Assembly: GCF_029873635.1 (NCBI RefSeq)
Contig: NC_080419.1
Coordinates: forward strand, 78,972,931 to 79,036,930
Source: Malania oleifera
Taxonomy: Eukaryota > Streptophyta > Magnoliopsida > Santalales > Ximeniaceae
Direction: 5' to 3'
DNA length: 64,000 nucleotides
Below the pieces are notes generated by a model. That model was not told where the DNA came from. It did not search any database and was given only the letters and a program-made list of their open reading frames with translations. Of this stretch, positions 10,597-22,592 are shown piece by piece (position 1 is the stretch's first letter; each line of letters opens with the position of its first letter). The position numbers and the translations under genes are program-made.

Positions 10597-12715
10597 CTGT
10601 TTTGATACCCCCTGCTATGGAACTCGAGCCTTGGAAGGTACCAAGGTGAATCTGAATATAAAATTATACCTATGCAGCAAAAACGTAATCCATACATCAT
10701 ACAATACCAAAAATTCGTATTTCTATACCATAACTATATAATACATCTCTCTCTAAAATACCTGTCCCAAAACACAAAACCCTACACAAACTTACCCTCT
10801 AAACCAGGGTAATCAATATACTCTCTATCCGCAAGCCTGATCTACTCGCCCAGCTGGCTCACTTGAAAAATGTTAGAGTCATAGGGTGAGTTGACGCTCA
10901 GTAAGTGGAAATATGCTATTACTAGTGTGTTCCAACTAAGTTAAAAATACTTTTTAAATAAAAACTAAACTGTAATACAATAAATAATCTTTAAAGCATA
11001 TTTTCTTTTCTCAATTTAAAATATAACTATATCATCTGTGTTTTATACTTTTCATACTGCTAATATCATACTATACTCATCATATATTGTAAAACTGTAT
11101 ACATATACATAACTATGCTTTATCCCTGGAACCCTGTATGTCATGATTTGACCCCTTATGACAGGGTTGTGTGGCCCGTAGGAGGGACTTAATCTGGTCG
11201 GCCCTCTAGATATGTCATCATACTTTACACTACCTCAGCCCGACCAAACTACATCCACTCCTAGGGTTGGGACTGGCTACTACCTCGTCAAACCAGCCCC
11301 CTCCACCCAGCGAATTGGGGAGCTACATACTCTCCGCGCATGGTCGATGGTACCCACACACTATCTGAGATATGTGGTTGCGCTCTATCTATATCTAGCA
11401 ACTGTATCGTGCTCTGTATTCTTTATATGTATCTGTCTATAATCTTTCCTCAGGGATCTGATACTATATATATACATATATACTCTTTTACTATTTTCAT
11501 CATATTTCCAAAATTACCATAACGCTATCTTTTTGTACTATAAATACTGTAATCTCTGTATATTGTATCTATAGCATCTTGATGCTATCTCTATATATTT
11601 GTCTGTATACTCTGTCTATATACTCTTTCTTTATACTCTGTATATTATGGTAATAGGAAACATGGTAAACTATAAGTACTGTATATATTGTTCTAAATAA
11701 AGCTACAAGATACTGATCTAAGTAAAACTGTAATATACTATTCTGGGTGAAAATCTGTAATGTACTGATCTATATGAAACTATAACATACTAATTTGAAT
11801 GAAACTATAATATATTGTCTATATCTGTGTATTTTGTATAGTATGATATACTGTAGAAACTGTATATGTTCTTCATCAAATAATTATCTACTCAAGCCAC
11901 ACAAGCATTTAAAACACATATTCTGTAAAACTGGTTAATAAGCTGGTATATATACATATATAAAAATATCTAATAACATTATGAAACTCCTAGCATAGCA
12001 TATTTCCCTTACCTTAGCTCTGAAAAGCCCTTACTAAATTATAGCCCTATACCCACAGAGTTTTCCACTCAACACCCTGAAAATCAAATCCCCTAAAACA
12101 AAACATTAGTATTTCTTCGTGTATTGTATTTCTTATAACTGAGGGAAAGACAAATATTGAATAAAATGTCTTACCCTGAGATTGGGACGAAATCCAAACA
12201 AACTTTTCCAATGATCAGCTCCGGCAGACTTGCAGAGAACTTCCCCAAGAGCATCGCGGTAGCCTCAAATCTTCGATCCGGCGAGAAACCTACCTGGAAT
12301 CGAAGAGAGAAGGAGGGAGTGACATTTTTAGAGAGAGAAAGACCTTTCTGTGCTGAAAATTTGTCTAAAATCCAGGTTTTGGCAATTTATAGCCTTGGGT
12401 TCATCAACGAGACACGTCATCTCGTCGACGAGTCTTTAAGGAATTTCGTCGACGAACTTCCTCCCTCGTCAAAGAATTTCAGGCTGCACCAAAACCTCTC
12501 TCGGTATTTTCTCATCAACGAAACTCGCCCTCGTCAACGAGGTCCTGTTGTACCCTCGTCGACGAATCCACTGTATTCGTCAATGAGGCCCTGATAAATT
12601 GTTGGGGTATTTCCTCAATGTACGATGTCATCGACGAACGCAGCCCCCTTTTATTACTATTTCCATTTCTCTCCCTCTTTTTTATTTAAATAGCATTATT
12701 TTTCGAGTCGTTACA
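10529..12715 (-). mobile_element. Solo LTR, family A (A', 2187 bp), perfect TSD
   Basis: Starts TGTAACATCC and ends CGAGTCGTTACA. Flanked by AATTG at 10524-10528 and AATTG at 12716-12720. Aligns over its whole length with the element A LTR, for example TCACTTGAAAAATGTTAGAG against 5243-5262 and the TATCTGAGATATGTGGTTGC block. It carries its own (TA)n at about 10555-10592, palindrome block (12400-12635), TATA-like TTTATAG (12390s) and donor-like site (GT at 12174-12173). Confidence 0.94.
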
Positions 12716-12803
12716 AATTGGATTTCTGAGCTTGAATTAATTTGATTCAATTAAACTAGGTCAGATAGCTTTTAGTTTGGGCATTAGGCTTGGAGTTGGT
12801 TTG
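12716..12803. mobile_element. LTR F1, fragment 3 of 5
   Basis: An 88-base sliver between two insertions. Its GCTTTTAGTTTGGGCATTAGG-like text resembles the TTAGTTTGGGGAATTGG region near 38693 of F2. The F2 stretch from about 38730 to 39170 has no counterpart in F1, so DNA was lost when the neighbouring D/C block formed. Confidence 0.5.
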
Positions 12804-14059
12804 TGTAATGCCCCGAGCCTGCCAGGTGGGGCCTATGATGTTATGAGACCATTCACACATCTCTCATACCATAATATCAATCATGCAATGGAAATTAATG
12901 AATAACTACCTTAAATAAAATACCAGAGTGATATCTATACATCCCAAAAGTGTATCCATCTGTCCATACACTTCATATTACATAACTAACATTTAAAACA
13001 TAAACAATACATATATCTGTTCTTGCAACCACTCACAAATAACCAAAAACTAAACCCTGCCCCCGGAGCCTTCTAAGCTCGATCACCTGAAGGACCTGAA
13101 AAATTAATAATTCCCTGGGTTGAGACACTTCTCAGTAAGGATAGAATAAATTATAACAGTGTGTGGCAGATGAGTTTTTAGTAAATATAAAATACAATCA
13201 TTTATTAATCAACTGCAACTGACAAAACACAAGAAGACCATGCTCACACTTTTGCAAATATTATTTATCAACAAAGGTTCCTGAGGGTTGGAGAGATTAC
13301 ACGCCCATACATGTAATGCCCCTTTGCTCTAATTCCATTTGCAACCTTGCTCGATTTAATTCCGGTGCAGTTACAACTAATACTTATTAGGATACTCACC
13401 TTACTCAGTAAGCCCTAGAACGGAGAGTTTTATCTCGCCATAAACATTCATGCAATTAAATTCACTCACGTGTCCTATGCACATCCAACACTAATCATAC
13501 CACAGAGATCCACATATATACATACTTCACACACATCCACACAGGATACAGTACATTCCATTCACATACACACAGGATACTACTCAAGTTATTCCCAACC
13601 ACCATTCACTGTTTCACATTCACCATGACCTATCCACATTAAATCAGTAAAACGAACTCCTCAAGCCTGCCAACGTTTTACCCCTACTTATATAAATGAC
13701 AATATAATGAACTCCTCAAGCCTACCAACATTATATCGTTATTTATACACAGGGCAATATAACGAACTCCTTAGGCCTGCCAACGTTATATTGTGAAATA
13801 TGCGAATAACCACACAAAACAAATCATCCAAACACATAAATGCATTTACAAAAGTATTCACAACATCTAGACACATCCATGAATTCACCACAGTATTCAC
13901 AACCAAACAATATTCATAAGCAGACAGTATTTACAACCTAACAATATTTACAACCAGTTAATTATGAATGGTTATTCTCATGCCACACGATTTTTCCCAA
14001 ATATAAATTATATTCAATACCATCATTTTTCAAATTCCTAAACCATTCAGAAAATCATA

Positions 14060-14096
<37 letters not shown>

Positions 14097-14690
14097 TTAC
14101 ATACTTGAATTTAACTGATTCAAAATTGATAAAAAAAAACTGTTATAACTTATTCCCCTTACCTGATCCTCGAAGTTTTTCCTAAAATAAACAAAAACGG
14201 AACCCTGTATTCCATAAATTCTAACTTAATCATATTGACCCCAGAATGCCTAATATCCTAACATTTCTAGGTCCACACAGTTAAATAACTAATAAATCTT
14301 AAAACAACTCCCTTACCCTAATTTTGGGGTGGTACCCAGGAACTCCAAATTATGAATCTGCTTTGATTATCTTGGAGAGAATTGCCCCAAAAACCTAGTG
14401 ATGGTTTTCGATCATCGAATTGGGCTGAATCTGGGCCAGAATCGAAGAAAAAGAAAGCTTGGGCCGAAACCCTAGAGAGAGAGAGAGTGAAGAAAGGAAG
14501 TTTTTTACGGACAAAAGGACCCAAGGCCTATTTATAGGCTGGTGCTCGTCAACAAGTATAAAAGGTTTGTCAATGAGTCAAAGAAGCACACTCATCGACA
14601 AGAACAACAGGTTCGTCGATGAGTTTATTAAAACCTAAAATTCCCTAGCTCTCGAGATCTCCTCATCGACGAACACAGGGCACTCATCGG
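12804..14690 (-). mobile_element. LTR of family D, joined to a family C LTR fragment
   Basis: Starts TGTAATGCCCC at the left. Read on the minus strand it has a palindrome block (about 14705-14545), TATA box (CCTATAAATAGG, near 14540-14528), donor-like TTAGGGTAAGG (GT at 14316-14315), three tandem units of about 60 bp with a CTCCTCAAGCCTGCCAACGTT-like core (13650-13800), a stem-loop motif (13140-13117) and AATTTTTCAGGTCC (13101-13088). Its U3 end is not terminated normally: at about 14690 the sequence passes into family C LTR text. No TSD links 12799-12803 (GTTTG) with the far side of the block at 19636 (GAAAC). I read it as a recombinant LTR. Confidence 0.7.
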
Positions 14691-15279
14691 CGTTCGTAAC
14701 TCAAAATTCTAAAATTCATTTTCCCCAAATTATTCAACACAACCTCCACTATATTAACATTTAATATTCCCTAAGCTCTATATACTCCAAAATAACTTTA
14801 AAACTCTAAAATACCCCACTAACCCTTGTTTTGGGATGGTGCTTCAGAACCCCAAACTGAAAATCTACTCCACCTAAGTTGCAGAAAATCTTCCCAGGAA
14901 CCTCGTGGTGGTTTGAGATCGTCAATCTGGACTAAATTGAGGTCGGAATCAATGAGCAAAGGAGAGGGGTTTCGTAGGGTTTTTGGGGAGAGAGAGGAAG
15001 AAATATTTTGATTTTAGAAAAATGACTCGCAAGTTCCTTTATAATTTCCACTGCAGGGAAAACCGTCGACGGTTTTCTCTTATTCTTAGAAAATCATCAC
15101 CGGTTTTCTATTAACTGGCTTAGTTTTACCATTTACCTGTTATCAGCCCGCGATAAAATTCCATAACCATTGACAATTTTCTTTTCACTCTAGAAAACTG
15201 TCGCCAATTTTCTCCTCTCCCAGCCAAAAATTCTCTTTTTCCCAATTTCTTTTATTATTTTATTTTCCAGATTTCTACA
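14690..15279 (-). repeat. Left arm of a large inverted repeat (family C LTR start, minus)
   Basis: On the minus strand this begins TGTAGAAATCTGG at 15279, the same kind of start as LTR C2 at 52088 (TGTAGAGAACTAGG). It contains CCGTCGACGG-type palindromes (15062-15072). It pairs with 15463-16046 on the opposite strand, for example GTTACGAACGCC against GTTACAAACGCT at the outer edge and AAATTGGGAAAAAGAGAAT at the inner edge. Confidence 0.85.
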
Positions 15280-15462
15280 TTCTCCTCTCCTTATAAAATT
15301 TCATCCATGAAATTTGTCATCTCTTACATTTCTCATTCCCAAGAAGAAACACCACCATTTTATTAATTAACCTCACTTATGGCGGAGGAATACCGTGGTT
15401 ACATTTGTGGTCGTGGGAGATTACAATTATCCAAACAAAACTCTCCCAAAACAATTTTTATC
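15280..15462 (-). mobile_element. PPT and 3' internal remnant of a family C gypsy element
   Basis: Right of the LTR end at 15279 lies TTCTCCTCTCCTTATAAAATT, the complement of a polypurine tract and nearly the same as 371-390 next to element A's 3' LTR. The conserved 20-mer follows at 15371-15390. About 180 bases of internal DNA survive. They form the spacer of the inverted repeat. Confidence 0.75.
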
Positions 15463-16046
15463 AAAATAAAATAAAATAATAAAAGAAATTGGGAAAAAGA
15501 GAATTTTTGGCCAGGAGAGGAGAAAGCAGGTGATGGTTTTCTGGAGTGAAAAGAAAACCATCGACAGTTATGGAATTTAACAGTGGGCTGGTAACAGGTA
15601 AATGGTAAAACTAAGCCGATTAATAGAAAATCGGCCACGGTTTTCTAAGAGTCGGAGAAATGGTTTTCTCTGTAGTGGAAATTATAAAGTAACTTACCAG
15701 TCATTTTTCTAAAATCAAAATCTTTCTTCCTCTCTCTCCCCAAAAACCCTACAAAACCCCTCTCCTTCTCTCATTGATTTAGACCTCATTTTAGTCCAGA
15801 TTGATGATCTCAAATAACCACGAGGTTCTTGGGAAGATTCTCTACAACTTAGGGGGAGTAGATTTTCAATTTGGGATTCTGGGGCACCATCCCAAAATCA
15901 GGGTAAGTGGGGTATTTTAGAGTTTTAAAGTTAATTTGGAGTATATAGAGCTTAGGGAATATTAAATGTTAATATGGTGGAGGTTGTGTTGAATAATTTG
16001 GCGAAAATGAATTTCAGGATTTTGAGTTACAAACGCTGAGGAGTGT
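15463..16046 (+). repeat. Right arm of the large inverted repeat
   Basis: Reverse complement of 14690-15279 with scattered substitutions; the spacer is about 180 bases. Transcription through the unit could form a hairpin with arms of nearly 0.6 kb. Confidence 0.85.
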
Positions 16047-17142
16047 ATATTTTAGGGTGTTAGTGGACCTCTCAGTAAGACAGGTAAAGGGAATAAATTC
16101 TTTCAGTCTTTTTTGAAAATTATTGGTTGAGAAGTATGAGAAATGGAATATGATATTTTATCTAAAATTTATTATGATATGAATATCAGATGAAAATTGT
16201 GTGGCATATGATTTATATTGAAATGTATTTGAAACTGGGTTAACTGATTTACATTGGGAATTATGATGTTATGAAATGTGTATTGAAATATGAAATACTG
16301 AAATGTAGAAAATGATGAAAAGTGATATGTATTGAAAAGTATCTTCTGAGAAATGATGAAATATGAAATGTGGAAATGTTTTATAAAGAAATATTGAATA
16401 ACGTGAAATGAGATATGTATATGTTATTATGAGATGAAATGAATATTGAAATGATGAAATATCATTGAAATGATGAAATGAGCTGTGAATGCAGGAAATG
16501 AAAATACTGCAATGTGAAATCTACAATGTAAATCTTGAGATGTGATTACTGAAAATGTGAACATTGCAATGTTAATGCTGCAATGAGAATGATGAAATGT
16601 GAATATTGATATGAAAATATGAAAATGAGAATATTGCAACATGAATACTGCAATATGAATGTGAAATGTGAATATTGAAATGAGAAAACTAGAAATGTGA
16701 AAAATTGCAATGTGAATACTAGAATGTGATTGAGAAATGTAAATGATGAGATGTGGAAATGAAAAGCCTGATAGATGGATTATGATATTGAGCACGGTAC
16801 CATTGCTAGTGGTGATTAAGTGCAACCACACACACTCGTGGAGTGTGTGGCGTGATAGTTCGAATGTGCCAATGTGAAGGGTTGTTTTGCCCCCTGAGTC
16901 TGGATCAGGGTATATGGCAAGTCATTCGTACTACAAATGAGTATATGGATTGTTTATTTTGATCTAACTGGGTCGGCCAACTGTAGTTAGATCCAGCCTT
17001 CGGGCCGCACAACCTTGACCCCTCAGGGCAACCATGAGTTACAGATGTGGATGTACTGATTGCTAAGGACACTCATAGGCTAGATAATGAGATGTAGTTG
17101 GGAAATGAAAGAGTGTGAGTTAATAATATAATTAATTAAAGC

Positions 17143-18874
17143 TATTGGCCTAATAAGGCTTACAATTCTTACTTTGATGATAACAAATCATGATGTGTTT
17201 AATGTGGTTCAAGTAAAAGTTTTTAGGAAAAAGGCAAAGCTTAAAGGAAGTGACAAAGCTCAAAAGCATAAGGAAGCCTATGGATTAAAAAGAAATCTTG
17301 AAGAGCATAATAAAGCTTATGGATTACAAAGTGATCTTAAAGAGCATAAAGAGTATAAGGATTAAAGATATACTGGTGAAAGCTCAAAGAGAAGATCAAA
17401 TTCTTAAAGATGATGGAAGAACAAGATTGAAGATCAAAGGATCATTTTTTTTTAAGGATGTTCTAAATGTCAGTACTTCAAGATAATTTCAAATATGAAT
17501 TGATTTGAAGCTCTCACAATATTCAGAAATGTATATATTTTTTATATACTTTAAAGAATATTTTTATAATCAATGAAAAGAAAGAGTTTTGAAAAAGAAA
17601 TGCTTTTTTGAAATAAAGAAGGGTCAGACGACTATCATGATATGGCAGGCAACTACCAAATTAAGTAAAGGTTTTTTTCAAAGAAACAGTAGCAAGATAG
17701 GCGACTGCCTGAACATGCCAGGCGCCTGGGTGAACATGTCAGGCGACTGCCTTGGTTCTGGCAAGCGACTACCAGTGTTCTGTGTTAAGAGTTTGTTCTA
17801 TGACAGGCGACTGCCTATCGAACGTTGGCTTAAAAACTCTTAACGGGAAGATGTTTTAAACAAAGTTTCTGGACACTATTATTTTAAAAAACTTGGAAAC
17901 TATTTTAAGGAAACTTTGGGGGTAAGGAATTGCTTCTAAACATCTATAAATAGCTTCAATCTTCAAAGGTTTGAGATATCCAAGCAATTTTCAAGCAATC
18001 AAAGTTCTCAGAGGCTCTCAAACTTTCTTGTGTTCAACTACTGAATTGCTACTGATTCAAACTCCGAAGCAAAGCTTTCAAAGTCAGAATCTTTCATATT
18101 TTGAAAGATATTTGTTGATTCATACTAAGTACTGAGCTTCAAATTCTTTTATACTTGAATTACTTTGAAGTATTATTGTGCCGAATGTTATACTAACCTA
18201 CTCTACTGTGAGAGTGTTTTGACTGTACACAAAATCTCTGTATCTTGATTCATATTCATAGATGATTCAGGGTTATAGAATCGTTTGACTAAACGAGGGT
18301 ATATCATTTAGAGAGGTAGGCTCTAGCCTAACGGAAGGAGTGTTTGTAATCGGTATTGTTCCACCCGTCAACGGAACTAAACTAGTGAATCATTTGGTGG
18401 TTTGCCAAAGGCCCTCACGTAGGCTGGGTATAGGCCGAACCTCGTAAAATCTTGTGTCTCTCTTCTTCCTTACTCTTTACTTTTTCAGCAAAGACTTATA
18501 ATTTGCGTGTATGTTTTTAATTGATTAATTTTGAGTGTTTAGTTGTTAAATAGACTGGAGGATAATTTGTTTTTGGTTTGATCAGCATTGATTGCGGAAA
18601 CCAAAAGGGACTACGTTGGTTGATCAACCTAAACTTATTAATCTGAAAGTTTGTTTAAAAGCTGAACATAAAGAAGACTTGTGAGTTTGGAACAAACACA
18701 GGGCTTACATAAATTCAGTGTGCTTTACAATTCATTACAAGGCTATTGAGACAAAGATTGAATTTTTTATTTTGATTGGTTGTGATTGAATTGTCTTTAT
18801 ATTTACTTGTTGTAGTTGTTAATATTAAATAAATTCACCCCCCCCCCCCTTCTTAAGAAGCTATCCTAATTTCA
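17143..18874 (+). mobile_element. Solo LTR, Sirevirus-type copia family G (1732 bp), perfect TSD
   Basis: Flanked by AAAGC at 17138-17142 and AAAGC at 18875-18879. It starts TATTGGCCTAATAAGGC and ends GCTATCCTAATTTCA. Both ends are the reverse complement of element I's LTR ends (57302 and 55006). Includes TTTGATGATAACAAA near the start and a poly-C run followed by CTTCTTAAGAAGC near the end. The middle (17625-17830) carries about seven copies of a CAGGCGACTGCC-type motif. Removing it rejoins LTR C1 seamlessly. Confidence 0.93.
17625..17830 (+). repeat. CAGGCGACTGCC motif cluster in LTR G
   Basis: Near-palindromic copies at about 17625, 17643, 17697, 17718, 17739, 17759 and 17803. Related GGCAGTCGTCTG copies occur at 56690-56840 in the LTR of element I. 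Maize Sireviruses are known to carry palindrome clusters in the same part of the LTR. Confidence 0.75.
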
Positions 18875-19635
18875 AAAGCGAAGTAAACTCTCTGCCTGAG
18901 GGCTTACCAAGTAAGGTGAGTGCCTTGATATGTATCAGTTGTAGCTGAACCCGAGTTAATCGGGTAAGAATACAGATGGTATTAGGGCAGAGGGAAGCTA
19001 CTTGTATGGGCGGGTAATCTTCCTTATTCTCGGGAACTTCGCTGGTAAACATAGGTTGCATGCAAATGAATATGGTAATGGAATTAAAGCTTTTAAAAGC
19101 TTGTGTTGTATTTCTATATGATTATAAATGTGGAATTGGTAAATTTTTCTTATAAGATACTATCACTGAAATGAATATATGTTATGATATAATGAAACTC
19201 ATACTATCACACACTGTAGATAATTTATTCCGTCTTACTGAGATGTGTCTCGCCCAATCATCTAAATATTTCAAGAGATTGAGATAGACCAAGCGATAGA
19301 ACTCCGAGACAGAGGGGAGGTGATACCTTGCATAGATTGGGTGAGTGTTGTGATCTAGGGATGGAGGATTCCCCTAGAGCATTTTGTGTTTCTTTATGGG
19401 AATGTATTAGACATGTATATATGGATGGTTTAGTATTCTGGTATGTGTATTCGCTGTGGTATGCATATATATAATGACTTCCGCTATTAGGTTTGTGTAT
19501 ATAAGAATAATTGTGTGCCCAGTACCTACTTTGTGTCGGGTTATGTATTAATGGTATTAGAGGTGTTGACGTGGCTGATATGTGACTAATATGTTTTATT
19601 GGAAAAAAAAATGGTATGAAAAATGGGGGCGTCAT

Positions 19636-19961
19636 AGAAACCAACCTTAGTATTCAATTCCTTCGGTCTTCATATTCAATATTAGTCCTTCAATTTTTCT
19701 TTGATTCTGCCTACAATCCTCAAACCTCAAATTTTGACTTTTGAATTCCAACCAGCTTCTTTCTTTCACGATATCTCCAACTCTCAAGCTCTATAGCTCT
19801 CCCTCGATCAAAACTCTGTATGAATCTGTGCATGTGAATGTGTGAATGTTTATGTCTCTCAAAAAGACTCTATTTATAGGCTTGGGATCATTGATGAGCA
19901 TTAAATTTGATTGATAAATCAACATTAAAACTTGATCAATCAAATAAAAAGAAAATGAATC
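19636..19961. mobile_element. LTR F1, fragment 4 of 5
   Basis: CCAACCTTAGTATTCAATTCC-like text corresponds to 39175-39200 of F2, and CTCTATTTATAGGCTTGGG to CTCACTATTTATAGG at 39440. Ends in AATCAATCAAAT-type repeats that continue at 32675 on the other side of LTR H. No gene seen. Confidence 0.7.
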
Positions 19962-21353
19962 TGTTAAGTGTCCCACTCGGGAGTATATAGTCCAAAGGGG
20001 GGGTGAAAGGACTCTTTTCGCATATTTGGGTTTTCTCTACAAAATAAAACTCTTGGCAAGATTGCAAGCAATTATATCACAATATATATAATGTAAATCA
20101 AACACAAGACATAAATTAAAGAGTATAGGGAGAAAAAGCTTAACACCAGAGTTTTAACGTGGTTTGGCACCAAGCCTGCGTCCATGCCTTAGCACAAAGC
20201 CAAGGATTCCACAATCCACTATAAAACTTCTTCACTGGCAGAGCAAGCCTTACAACTTGGGTACCAAACCCTATACTCGGGAATAAATCCCTATCCGCTC
20301 ACAAAGAGCATTTGGTTCACAAAGAATCTTCACCAACAATGGTTCATAAAGAACCTTTTACAAGAAGATGGATAATACATAGCAACGCTCCTCACAATGA
20401 GCTAATATCAAATACAATCAAACCTGACACTACTCTCTCAAGAAATGATTCAAACGAGATAAGTGAGCAGAAGAGATTGAACACTTTGAATGAATAACTA
20501 AAATGCAAAGTGTTAGGTTTTGAATAAAATGATATTTTTCACTATGGATTTGTATAAATCACCAAAACCATTACTAAATAAGTCTATGGACTTGTATATA
20601 TAGGCAAAATGGGCTACTAGCCATTTTATGACCGTTGGGGTGAAATATTATATGTTTAAATTGAAAACTAGTCATTTATAACCATTGGGGACTGAATCCC
20701 GACACCACTTGTCGACTGGTGACCCCCACTCATCGACAAAATACTCTATCAACAATCGTTAACATTTTGCTTGGACTCATCGACAATTTGCACCCAATTA
20801 TCCATGAGTGCCCTAAATCAGAAAAAGTCACCAACATGAAAGTTGTGGTATTTTTTCTTACCTTTCCATCGATACCAAGATAGTCCTTTTTGGACTTTTA
20901 TAGAAAAAGTTATGCCCCATATATCGAAAGGTGTTCAGGACTCAAGGTTGCACTACGTTAGTTGACAATTGCCCTGTTTTTCCTTGTCAAAAGCCTTTCA
21001 ATGACTTAAAACATTTTTGGACAAAAGAATATGAAATCTTTTAAGTCTAATGAAGATTAAAACTTGTCCAAGTGTGTAAGAACCTGAACCGTGATAATTG
21101 GGTAAAATAAATAAGCGAGGGGTAAAATTGGTATTTGAACAGGCTTCGTTGACGAAGCCAGAGTTTGTCCACGAAGACCATGCATTTCTCATTGACGATA
21201 TTCAGGGGCTCATCGACGAGGAGAAGCCAAGGAGTCTCATAAAAATCGGAGATCCCAAATTCATTGACGAGGCCACCGATTCGTCGACGAAGTTAGTGAA
21301 AGATTCGTCGACGAGAACACCATTTCGTCGACTAATTGGGTCAGGTCAAAGGG

Positions 21354-21363
21354 CTATAAATAG
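21354..21363 (+). promoter_or_regulatory. TATA box of LTR B
   Basis: CTATAAATAG within GGGCTATAAATAGG, at the 3' edge of the palindrome block. The same box is at about 30395-30404 in the right LTR. Family A and D LTRs carry an equivalent box on the minus strand. Transcription would start about 30 bases downstream. Confidence 0.75.
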
Positions 21364-21579
21364 GATTTTTCATTTCTTCCAATTTAAGAAAACTCAACCT
21401 TATCTCTCTCTCTCTCTCTCTAAACCTCTCCGTAGCTCTCTCTTTTTCTAGATTTCTTCGTTGATCGTTGATGGAATCGGAAGTCTGAAGTTACCACGAG
21501 GATCGTGGAAGGATTCTTTACAATTTCTACGGATCGGAATCTCGTTTCAGAGATTTTCAGGTTTTGGAAAAAAATAGAG

Positions 21580-22592
21580 GTAAGCCTCGGTTTTCAATTC
21601 TAATCCTGTAGCTTTGTAGGTAACTATTTTGTGAGTATATTCTATACTGTGATTTGTAGGTTTTGGAACTCGGTTCGCTGTTTAGGGGCCTTGGAGTTCG
21701 AGATTGCTATTCGGGGAAAAGGTAAGGGGAACTATGTTTATATTGGTTAGTTTTGAAATCGGACTCGGTGGAATTGTGTTCCACGGTCTTGTGTGTGTTT
21801 TGGCTACTCATTTGGGGGAATCTAATGGGGAAAACTATGAGTTTTTCATTATTACAGTTTTGGGAAAAGGGGGCGACAGGCTACATCCGGGGTTTTTTTG
21901 AAAACCGTGGGTATATGTTGATTTATACTGTGATATTGGGATGTTCGTGCCTTGATTTGTTTAAACTATATATGTTTGAAAAACCATAATTTAGATTACC
22001 AAATGGGTGTGGTTTGTTTGGTTATATGAGCATGCATGTGTGTGTGATATGTTGAAATGCTAGTAGGAACGCGGTTTCAAAATTGTTCCAGGTACTGAGA
22101 GTGTCCGGCTCTATATCCAAGGGCGTGTTTTTATTGCCTACCATGTAGGCAAAAGTGTCTAGCTCTATATCCGAGGGCGTGTATTTTACCGCCTGCCATG
22201 TGGGCAAGAGTGTCCGGCTCTATATCTAAGGGTGTGAGCCTATTCCGGCAGATCAGGCCGAAGGGTGTGGATCCACCAATTATGCACTGGTATGATGCCA
22301 TGGGAGTTGAGGACTAGCCATGTGCCGATGGCACCATGCTTCATAGGTTGGCTACGGGCCAACACCGGATTGTCGTGGATCGGCTTCAAGCTGATGGGTG
22401 TGACGACACCGGGTTTGCTGATCATGTGTGTGTATGTGTGTGTGTGTGTGTGTACTGTGTAAACTAGTACTGGACTACATTTAACTGCGTGTATATTGTA
22501 TCATGATAACACTCAAATGTCACACACCGATATAACCTGTGTTGTTCCTTATCGAGAGGTGTCTCACCCCTATTGTACGTACATTTTTACAG
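21580..22592 (+). other. Candidate LTR leader intron, 5' LTR of element B
   Basis: Bounded by GAG|GTAAG and TTTTTACAG|GT. A CTTAT branch-point-like string lies about 35 bases before the acceptor. This is an inference from signals that recur in the same order in ten LTRs of five families. No transcript has been seen. Confidence 0.35.

Larger units (their letters stand above)
15463..19635 (+). mobile_element. LTR of family C (C1), plus strand, interrupted by copia LTR G
   Basis: The terminal 15 or so bases are missing (joins at AAATAAAATAATAAAAG). It then matches LTR C2: GTGCAACCACACA blocks, GCGAAGTAAACTCTCTGCC (18878) against 53576, and GGAAAAAAAAATGGTA near the end. The 3' end GTCATA at 19631-19636 corresponds to GTCGTTACA of C2, with no PBS after it. 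Donor-like GGTAAG at 15902-15907 and stem-loop motif at 19233-19254 are present. 16300-16760 is a long degenerate run of GAAATGTGAATATTG-like units. Split at 17138-17142 by LTR G. Confidence 0.82.

Noticed and set aside
16300..16760. Array-like GAAATGTGAATATTG repeats considered as a CRISPR-like array
   Set aside because: Units are degenerate, without constant repeats or unique spacers, in a plant LTR. It is a decayed minisatellite.
12804..19635. Reading the whole D/C block as one intact element with inverted LTRs
   Set aside because: No PBS, no gag or pol, and no TSD. The two ends belong to different LTR families and face opposite ways.
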